Shown here in pieces: positions 1 through 4,995 of a stretch of DNA of 8,533 nt. The notes under the pieces are model-generated. The model was not told where the DNA came from, did no database searches, and worked only from the letters and a program-made list of their open reading frames with translations. The DNA comes from JARYLZ01 sp964388275 (GTDB lineage Bacteria > Bacteroidota > Ignavibacteria > SZUA-365), in NCBI GenBank assembly GCA_964388275.1, contig CAYLZD010000082.1:1-8533 (forward strand), in the 5' to 3' direction. Made by a program: the position numbers and the translations under genes. Numbering within the stretch: position 1 is the stretch's first letter; each line of letters starts with the position of its first letter.

Positions 1-271
1 CCGCCTGCTCCCTGTACTCGGGCGTATCGAAATCCGTCACTATTATGACGCGCGCTACGGGATCAAAGCGTCTGATCCGCCTCGCGGCTTCTATGCCGTC
101 CAACAGCGGCATTCGTATGTCCATGAGAACAGCATCGGGCCGGTACTGCTCGTAGAGCCTCACCGCTTCGAGGCCGTCCGCGGCTTCGCGAGCTTCCGTC
201 AGGACAGACGACAGCAGCGATCCGATAAAACGCCGCATGCGGGCATTGTCGTCAACGATGAGGAGTCTCAT
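1..271 (-). CDS. Response regulator, receiver domain (partial, C-terminus off window)
   Basis: The first 90 codons of a CheY-like receiver domain are visible and the frame runs open off the left edge. The start reads MRLLIVDDNARMRRF: the acidic pocket is Asp7/Asp8, the phospho-acceptor is Asp51 in VLMDIRMPLLDG, and the conserved Thr is Thr79 in VIIVTDFD. The switch Lys would lie beyond the edge. As a receiver it should accept phosphate from a histidine kinase, in the cytoplasm. Whether it is a stand-alone receiver or carries an output domain cannot be seen. The VTDFDTPEYREQA stretch reminds me of stand-alone receivers of the VTDYD..ELREAA kind, but this is only a resemblance. The ATG at 271 gives the normal receiver N-terminus. 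No clear Shine-Dalgarno sequence precedes it, and the frame stays open upstream with a possible GTG at 297. It lies 147 nt after the neighbouring pseudogene and may be a separate transcription unit. Confidence 0.9.
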   Translation of the reverse strand, partial: MRLLIVDDNARMRRFIGSLLSSVLTEAREAADGLEAVRLYEQYRPDAVLMDIRMPLLDGIEAARRIRRFDPVARVIIVTDFDTPEYREQA

Positions 272-418
272 GATGAAAATTACACCCGTTCGCCTCACGG
301 CGCATCAGTACGAATACCGAATTCTTCGCTCCTTGAGCAAACTTGACGCGCACCGCGCTCCAGGACCGCGAATACGCGTGTTGACATCTGACAATTCATT
401 GTTCGGCCGGGATTGCCG
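272..418. other. Intergenic region without recognised gene
   Basis: These 147 nt lie between the pseudogene stop and the left response regulator. They contain a short inverted repeat (ACAAT-TC-ATTGT, 391-402) but no hairpin followed by a T-run, and no convincing -10/-35 pair on the minus strand. A promoter for the left regulator would be expected here if that gene is transcribed on its own, but I cannot point to one. Confidence 0.5.
391..402. repeat. Short inverted repeat, possible operator
   Basis: The sequence ACAATTCATTGT has perfect 5-nt arms around a 2-nt centre. It lies about 120 nt upstream of the left response regulator start. It could be a regulator binding site or chance; arms this short are weak evidence. 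Confidence 0.2.
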
Positions 419-421
419 TCA

Positions 422-676
422 ACGGACGCGGGTCACTTTTCTTACCGTAATACGGCGCCCTGCCTGCAGGCGGCACAGGTAGGCGCCGGCGGGAAGCGAA
501 GCGGCCGTCAGCTCAACCGTGCGAGTACCGGCGGTCATTTCCGCATCGACAAGGGTTGCGACCAGCCGGCCGAAAGCGTCGTGTACGGTAAGCAGTACCC
601 GTTCGGTACCGGACAGTGTGTATGCGATGCCGGTCGCCGTTGTAAAGGGATTCGGAAAATTCTGTTCCAGGGCGAA
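422..676 (-). other. T9SS type-A C-terminal sorting domain (coding segment)
   Basis: The segment encodes about 85 residues with the usual order of this domain: an entry motif LEQNFPNPF, a strand AYTLSGTERVLLTVHDAFGR, a middle segment TLVDAEMTAGTRTVEL, then SLPAGAYLCRLQAG and a short basic end KVTRVR. Such domains direct proteins through the type IX secretion system in Bacteroidota and relatives, where they are removed or anchored at the cell surface. Here it is the best-preserved part of a pseudogene and the main taxonomic clue in the window. Confidence 0.85.
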
Positions 677-721
677 ACCGGGCGACGTGACGGAAGGATC
701 GGCCTGAATACCCGCAACAGG

Positions 722-922
722 ACAACCGGCTATCCGCAGCGCCTTCTCCAACGCCGGATCGCGGCGGTCGCGGATGTCCTTTGCCGTTGGAATGACAACG
801 GAGTCGGGCACTATGCCTGTTCTCTGAGTGTTCCCGCCGCCGGGCCAGTAGACGCCCAGCGACGTAAATCCGGTATTAATGTCTCTTGTGAAATGAATTC
901 TGATAACATTCCCGTCGGCGCC
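722..922 (-). repeat. Diverged duplicate of the S41 C-terminal segment (copy 2; copy 1 at 1251-1451)
   Basis: Over 67 aligned residues, from GADGNV to the Ala-Gly-Cys near the end of the S41 domain, I count about 52 identities with the intact gene. Shared blocks include VYWPGGGNTQR and RDPALEKAL. The third-base differences are numerous, so this is an old paralogue rather than a recent exact duplication. Confidence 0.85.
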
Positions 923-1123
923 GCCCGCCACGCGAGCATCAACGCTCCATGTATCGCCTCGGCCGGTCGAGCATTTGTACATGACGCGGTACAGACCATC
1001 GCGATTGTCCGATCAGGCGACGTGCACAGCGGAACCCGATGCCGCCACGATGATGGATGCCGAAAGTTTCAGCCGTATGCCTGCGGCGGCTCTCCTGACT
1101 CGTGAAACCGCGTTGCGCTTCAT

Positions 1124-1235
1124 TGGGATGTCCGTTTTTTTCCAAAATGATGGGAGGCGAGGGTGAGAGGACGGGAACATATTGGAATAAACTCTCGGCG
1201 ATACTCGCGTCGGGATCATTTATCCGGGTTTTGAG
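1124..1235. other. Spacer between BNR-S41 gene and pseudogene
   Basis: These 112 nt lie between the stop of the intact gene and the putative pseudogene start. They hold an A-rich tract on the minus strand (GGAAAAAAACGG) but no hairpin with a T-run and no clear promoter. The pseudogene frame stays open through most of it (to about 1219) without recognisable homology. Confidence 0.45.
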
Positions 1236-4200
1236 TCAACGCGATCCCGTGCAACCGGCCAGTTCCAGCGCTTTCTCCAACGCTGGATCCCGGCTCAGGC
1301 GGATGTCGTTCGCGGTGGGAACAACGACGACGTCGGGTACAATGCCCTCGCGCTGCGTGTTTCCACCCCCCGGCCAGTAAACACCGATTGATGTGTAACC
1401 GGTCGAGATTTCCCTGGTGAATCGAAGCCTCGTCACATTCCCGTCCGCGCCGGCAGTGGCGCCGCCGACTATCGTCGCGCCGGGCATTGCTCGCAGTATC
1501 ATGCAGGTCCATTCCGCGTGGCTCTGTGTCTGCTCGTCGCATAAAATAATGACGCGGCCTCTGTACGGAGTAGGATTCCCCGCAACTCCGAACTCCTTCG
1601 TCTCGCGCGTGAAGGCGCCGGCGAAGGCGGTGTCCGGCAGCAGGTATTCCACCGCGGCGAGACGGTCGGCGAACATTCTGTCCGCTATCGCTTCGATACT
1701 TCCCCGCGGATAATTCCTCACGTCGAAAATAATTGCAGCGGCGTCTTGCAGCTCCGAGTACATCGTATCCACTTCATCCGTACCTAAATTGCCCATGTTC
1801 ACGTACCCGACGTTGCAGCCCCATTTTTTCCACTTGACCGAGGCAAGCGTATCGCGGGGGCTCGCTCCGTAATACCATCTCGACATCAGCGATACGCTTC
1901 GCACGCCGGTGTACGCACGCTCCAGGCCGTTGCCGTCCCTGTAAGCGATGTCTATCGGGGAGTAGTAGGTTCCCCGGAGCATTTCGCCGCAAACAGTGCG
2001 GTGGAACACCGCGTCGTTGCCCGCAGAAACGAACGCGCTCAAGCTGTCCTCCCACTCCTCCGTCGTTTTACCCCCCACGGAAAGCAGAAGGTCCCCGGGT
2101 GCGAAGTCGGGAATGCCCGACTTGCGCACCGTGTAGCCGTCGGCCGTGTGAAGCAGAACGATTTTAGGCGCGTAGTTTTCGAACTGATACTTCACGCTGC
2201 GGGTCATGCCCTCCACGTGCGCGTCGTTGAGAGCAGCTGTGAAACGACGGAATGCCGTGTGGAAGGCATCGTAATCTTCTGCGACGGCGATGGAGAGGAC
2301 TTTGCTTCGAAGCGTGGAATCCCAGGGCACGTCGAGGATGTGCTTGTTGGGATTGAATGCGTCGAGGATGTTCCAAAAGACGAAGATTGCATAGAGACGA
2401 TGGATCTCGTCGGGGAAGGCCTTGCGAGCGTCCACGTCGAGCATGGGAGCGTCATGCGGGAAGACCAGGTAGGACCATGGAACCGTCGAGTCCCGCTTGA
2501 CCAGACAGTTCGGACCGGGCCGGGCATTGCTCACTATCGAGTCCAGAACGGCTCTGACGTCATCTCTCAACACTCCGTCGGACAGCCAGCCGAAATCCCT
2601 GTTCCTTCGCAGCTCGGGTGGGATGAACGGCAGTGTATCCTTCGCCGGCGGAACCGGACCGGCGGCGGCAAGCATGGATAGCAAAGCGTCGTTGAATTCA
2701 ACTCTCGTCGACGCGGCCTTTATCGCGGGAAGCGCTCGGAGCAGCGCGGACTTCATGTCCACACTGCAATCGGTCGCCCGCGGATGGTTGTATTTCACCA
2801 ACCCCCAGGTTTTGCACGCGTAATAAAGCCGGTCGCGGTATGGAAGCTCCTGCGTGATGTCCTCGGTACTCGATTCGTTGCCGATCTTCTTTTGTTCGAG
2901 ATGATGGGCTTGTCCTTTGGATGCATCACGAACTGTCCGTTCGGTTTCGGTGAGCTCGCGGCTGCTTCCTTGCGCCTTCGAAAACGGACTCTGAATCTTC
3001 GAAGCGAGTGGGCTCGATCGCGCCGCTTCCGGACCGCTCCCTGCAGCGGGAAACAGGTTGCCCGCAGGATTCCTCGTAAAGTACACGCTTCTGACGCCGC
3101 TGCGCGAATCGCTCCAGACCACGTCTATCGCTGCACCGGCGAGCGAGACGGAGGGGTAGAGCACGGCGCCGGATGAATCGACGATCGGAACATCCTCGCA
3201 CCAGGTAATACCGCGATCGCTGGAACGCTTGTATAGCAGTCGACTCCTGTCCTCGCTTTCGTCCACCCATACGACGTGCACTGCGGCGCCCGATGCCGCG
3301 ACTGAAGGAAACCAGGAGGAGGACGTGGAAAGCGTCAGCGGAACGTCCTCGCTCCAGCTTTCCCCGCCGTCGCCGGAACGGATGTAATGCAGATCCCAGG
3401 CGCCGCTGCGAAAGTCGAAGCAGACTAAATGGACATCCGGACCGTCAGCGGCCATCGACAGTCCCGAGGATACGAATGGATCGTCCGTGAGCCGCAGCTC
3501 CGGCGCCCACGTCGCGCCCCCGTCGCGGGACCCGCGGTACATGACTTCATAATTCCCGTACAGGCCTTCATACCACGCCACGTGTACTGTGGATCCGGTC
3601 GCCTCGACACTGGGAGCTTCGGAAGCCGCGCGATTGTCGGTCAGGCGCGTTTCCCCGCCCCAGCGCTCCCCGGCATCGCCGGAGCGCAGGTAATAAATCT
3701 CGCCCTTTCCATGCCGCGTGTCGGACCACACCACATGAAGCGCCTTTCCGTTGACGGCGATCGAGGGGAACCATGAACGTCCCGAATCGTTGGTTAGCCG
3801 TTGTTCCATCTTCCAGGACGCTCCGGCGTCCGGAGAGTGCCGGAAATATATCTCGCTGTTCCCGTCCCTCTCGTCATGCCATACGACGAAGAGGTCGGCG
3901 CCCGCCATGCAGATGCAGGGAAATCCGGCGTCGGCGCCGGAGTTGTTCGAAATCACGGAGGACTCGCCCCAGGTGGCCCCGCCGTCCAAGGAACGGCGGT
4001 GAAATATGCGCCAATCGCTGCCTTGCTTGCCCTGCCAGACGGCATGCACCGTGTCCCCGTTCGCGGCCACGCAGCGCGCATTGGTATATGATGTGCGGGC
4101 GCTGTCGCTTTCCGGCGACAGGCGCAGGTCCGGCCCCCATTGGGAAGGCGCAGTCTGAGTCGTGAATACCGCCATGACACAGCAGGCGAGCAGAATGCGC

Positions 4201-4259
4201 CGTATTCTGCCCGGATCGACTTCAATCTTTGTCCGGAAAAACGTTGGCGGGCGATTCAT
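1236..4259 (-). CDS. Exported BNR/Asp-box repeat protein fused to S41 family peptidase
   Basis: The 1007-residue product starts with a signal peptide: basic residues around RIRR (18-21), then a hydrophobic stretch to about residue 33, with likely cleavage near TAPSQ. Residues ~40-400 form sialidase-like repeats with six Asp boxes (SLDGGATW at 90, SPDAGASW at 142, then 193, 244, 295, 346), spaced 51-52 residues apart, plus a seventh repeat without the box. This predicts a beta-propeller. A hydrophilic linker covers ~400-470. Residues ~470-1007 are an S41 peptidase: the helical N-terminal part (TWGLVKYNHP), the LNDAH motif with His681, a PDZ-like segment (PGDLLLSVGG, ~721), the NVGYVNMGNL strand, QTQSHAE with the likely nucleophile Ser913, and GGATAGADGN. 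It thus looks like the tricorn/CPAF-type Ser-His S41 enzymes, with no Lys at the Ser-Lys position. Substrate unknown. The ATG at 4259 is chosen because GGAG lies 7 nt upstream and a signal peptide follows; an earlier ATG at 4361 would overlap the regulator gene. There is no T9SS sorting domain, so a periplasmic site is likely. Confidence 0.88.
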   Translation of the reverse strand: MNRPPTFFRTKIEVDPGRIRRILLACCVMAVFTTQTAPSQWGPDLRLSPESDSARTSYTNARCVAANGDTVHAVWQGKQGSDWRIFHRRSLDGGATWGESSVISNNSGADAGFPCICMAGADLFVVWHDERDGNSEIYFRHSPDAGASWKMEQRLTNDSGRSWFPSIAVNGKALHVVWSDTRHGKGEIYYLRSGDAGERWGGETRLTDNRAASEAPSVEATGSTVHVAWYEGLYGNYEVMYRGSRDGGATWAPELRLTDDPFVSSGLSMAADGPDVHLVCFDFRSGAWDLHYIRSGDGGESWSEDVPLTLSTSSSWFPSVAASGAAVHVVWVDESEDRSRLLYKRSSDRGITWCEDVPIVDSSGAVLYPSVSLAGAAIDVVWSDSRSGVRSVYFTRNPAGNLFPAAGSGPEAARSSPLASKIQSPFSKAQGSSRELTETERTVRDASKGQAHHLEQKKIGNESSTEDITQELPYRDRLYYACKTWGLVKYNHPRATDCSVDMKSALLRALPAIKAASTRVEFNDALLSMLAAAGPVPPAKDTLPFIPPELRRNRDFGWLSDGVLRDDVRAVLDSIVSNARPGPNCLVKRDSTVPWSYLVFPHDAPMLDVDARKAFPDEIHRLYAIFVFWNILDAFNPNKHILDVPWDSTLRSKVLSIAVAEDYDAFHTAFRRFTAALNDAHVEGMTRSVKYQFENYAPKIVLLHTADGYTVRKSGIPDFAPGDLLLSVGGKTTEEWEDSLSAFVSAGNDAVFHRTVCGEMLRGTYYSPIDIAYRDGNGLERAYTGVRSVSLMSRWYYGASPRDTLASVKWKKWGCNVGYVNMGNLGTDEVDTMYSELQDAAAIIFDVRNYPRGSIEAIADRMFADRLAAVEYLLPDTAFAGAFTRETKEFGVAGNPTPYRGRVIILCDEQTQSHAEWTCMILRAMPGATIVGGATAGADGNVTRLRFTREISTGYTSIGVYWPGGGNTQREGIVPDVVVVPTANDIRLSRDPALEKALELAGCTGSR
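1251..1451 (-). repeat. S41 C-terminal segment (copy 1 of paralogous pair)
   Basis: This intact-gene segment (residues ~937-1003) matches the pseudogene segment at 722-922 over its whole length, in the same orientation. The pair defines a tandem duplication of at least the 3' part of the gene. The copies diverge just after the shared Ala-Gly-Cys: the intact gene stops four residues later, while the pseudogene continues into a sorting domain. Confidence 0.85.
3060..4142 (-). repeat. Tandem 153-nt coding repeats (BNR/Asp-box array)
   Basis: Seven tandem units of about 51 residues (153 nt) lie inside the BNR-S41 gene. Each unit carries a hydrophobic strand of the form PSVAASG.AVHVVW.D, a strand like EIYYLRS, and, in six of seven units, the Asp box S-x-D-x-G-x-[TSR]-W. 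Unit 5 has Cys in place of the Trp of VHVVW (VHLVC). Six or seven regular units fit a single beta-propeller. Confidence 0.85.
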
Positions 4260-4320
4260 GTGGCGACTCCATTTTGTAACAGTGAACGCCGGACCGGATA
4301 CCGGAACTGCTAGTTTGCCT
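4260..4320. other. 61-nt gap between response regulator and BNR-S41 gene
   Basis: The gap contains a small CCGG-TAT-CCGG inverted repeat and the ribosome binding site of the downstream gene. I see no terminator, so read-through transcription from the signalling genes is likely. A weak separate promoter cannot be excluded. Confidence 0.4.
4267..4270 (-). promoter_or_regulatory. Shine-Dalgarno site of BNR-S41 gene
   Basis: The minus strand reads TGGAGT, and GGAG lies 7 nt before the ATG at 4259. This decides the start over the upstream in-frame ATGs at 4361 and 4334. Confidence 0.65.
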
Positions 4321-4995
4321 TCAACAGAACTCATCCAGCAGCGGCCTGTTGTCGGCGGCAAAACGGATCAATGAGAAGCACCCGCTCAATCCGAGTTTGG
4401 AGCAGATGCTGAGACGATGGGAATCTATAGTTCGCTTGCTGACGAAGAGAGCGTCGGCGATTTCCCGGGTTGATTTGTCCTCAGCCACGAGGCGCAATAC
4501 ACGGCGTTCGGAAGCCGAAAGAGATTCCAGGGCGAGCAGCAGTTCCTTTCTCTTGTGATGGTCGGCCTCCGGCGTATTTCCGGAAACGCCTCCCAGGAAA
4601 TTATCGCCCGCGGCGACGCGTCGTATGCAGCGCACGATGTCGCGCGGCGCCGTGTCCTTGACCAGATAACCCTGGGCGCCGAGCTCGATGCATCGCTCGA
4701 AAAGATCCCTGTCGTCATGCAGAGTCAACACGACGGGCAGAGTTGACAGCCTTTGTTTCCGGATTTCCCTCAACACGTCCATTCCCGACATCAGCGGCAT
4801 TTCAATGTCGAGCACCGATACTTGCGGAGAAAAACGTTCAATGCTCTCCAACGCCTCGGCGCCGTCGCCTGCCTCCGCTACGAGTGCCATGCCGTCCTCT
4901 TTATCAAGCAGCATTCTCAAACCCGCCCGCACAATGGGATGGTCGTCGGCCAGCAGCACGGTGATCGCAGCCGTGGTCCCGTGATTCTCGTTCAT
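4321..4995 (-). CDS. NarL/LuxR-family two-component response regulator
   Basis: The 224-residue product has the standard length and order of the NarL family. Residues ~11-130 are a receiver domain with the acidic pair Asp17/Asp18, phospho-acceptor Asp63 (VSVLDIEMPLMSG), Thr91 and switch Lys113 (GYLVKD). After a short linker, residues ~157-216 are a LuxR-type helix-turn-helix (LSASERRVLRLVAEDKS, then REIADALFVSKRTIDSHR). It should bind DNA as a dimer after phosphorylation by a HisKA_3 kinase, most likely one or both of the kinases encoded just upstream. The ATG at 4995 overlaps the kinase stop as ATGA and has AGGA 6 nt upstream. An in-frame ATG at 5019 would add eight residues, lacks a good ribosome site and lies inside the kinase gene, so it is less likely. 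The target promoters are unknown; the adjacent exported BNR-S41 gene and the operon itself are candidates by position. Confidence 0.93.
   Translation of the reverse strand: MNENHGTTAAITVLLADDHPIVRAGLRMLLDKEDGMALVAEAGDGAEALESIERFSPQVSVLDIEMPLMSGMDVLREIRKQRLSTLPVVLTLHDDRDLFERCIELGAQGYLVKDTAPRDIVRCIRRVAAGDNFLGGVSGNTPEADHHKRKELLLALESLSASERRVLRLVAEDKSTREIADALFVSKRTIDSHRLSICSKLGLSGCFSLIRFAADNRPLLDEFC

Larger units (their letters stand above)
419..1123 (-). pseudogene. Decayed BNR repeat / S41 peptidase C-terminus / T9SS sorting domain gene
   Basis: This is the remnant of a relative of the intact protein encoded just upstream (1236-4259). In one frame it reads, in order: a possible start MKRNAVSRVRR at 1123; half a BNR repeat (IIVAASGSAVHVA); a TGA at 1013-1015; the other half of the repeat (SDNRDGLYRVMYK, then a degenerate Asp box STGRGDTW); the last ~67 residues of an S41 peptidase domain (722-922); and a T9SS type-A C-terminal sorting domain of about 85 residues (422-676, starting FALEQNFPNPF). 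The TGA falls exactly where the intact repeats have the Trp of VHVVW, so a TGG-to-TGA nonsense change is the simplest reading. Most of the BNR array and nearly all of the S41 domain, including the catalytic Ser and His, are missing. Translation from the ATG at 982 would begin inside the repeat without a signal peptide, so a 187-residue protein from there is unlikely to be exported. The true 5' limit is uncertain and may lie anywhere up to about 1219. Confidence 0.82.

Noticed and set aside
381..410. TTGACA at 381 as a plus-strand promoter
   Set aside because: No -10 element stands 16-18 nt downstream (the bases there are GC-rich), and no gene on the plus strand follows.
419..982. A genuine 187-residue protein starting at 982
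   Set aside because: The start lies inside a BNR repeat whose first half continues upstream in the same frame beyond the TGA, there is no signal peptide, and the S41 catalytic residues are missing.
1013..1015. The TGA as a recoded selenocysteine or tryptophan codon
   Set aside because: The aligned residue is Trp, not Cys; the neighbouring intact genes end in TGA and encode Trp with TGG. Nonsense mutation is simpler.
413..1105. Plus-strand open frames across the window, including ones of 200-370 codons (413-1105, 2001-2681, 6483-7604)
   Set aside because: They lie opposite genes or the pseudogene with clear domain matches, show no recognisable domain of their own, and are Arg/Pro/Ser-rich as expected of antisense frames in GC-rich DNA.
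1205..1235. Terminator after the BNR-S41 gene
   Set aside because: Only a 4-bp GGAT/ATCC stem is present and no T-run follows.
4180..4200. Lipoprotein lipobox (LLAC at residues 23-26 of the BNR-S41 protein)
   Set aside because: Only three hydrophobic residues separate the Arg pair from the Cys, too short for a lipoprotein signal; the hydrophobic stretch continues beyond it.
4260..4361. Longer start of the BNR-S41 gene at 4361
   Set aside because: It would overlap the regulator gene by about 40 nt and put a non-signal extension before the signal peptide. The ATG at 4259 has GGAG at the right distance.
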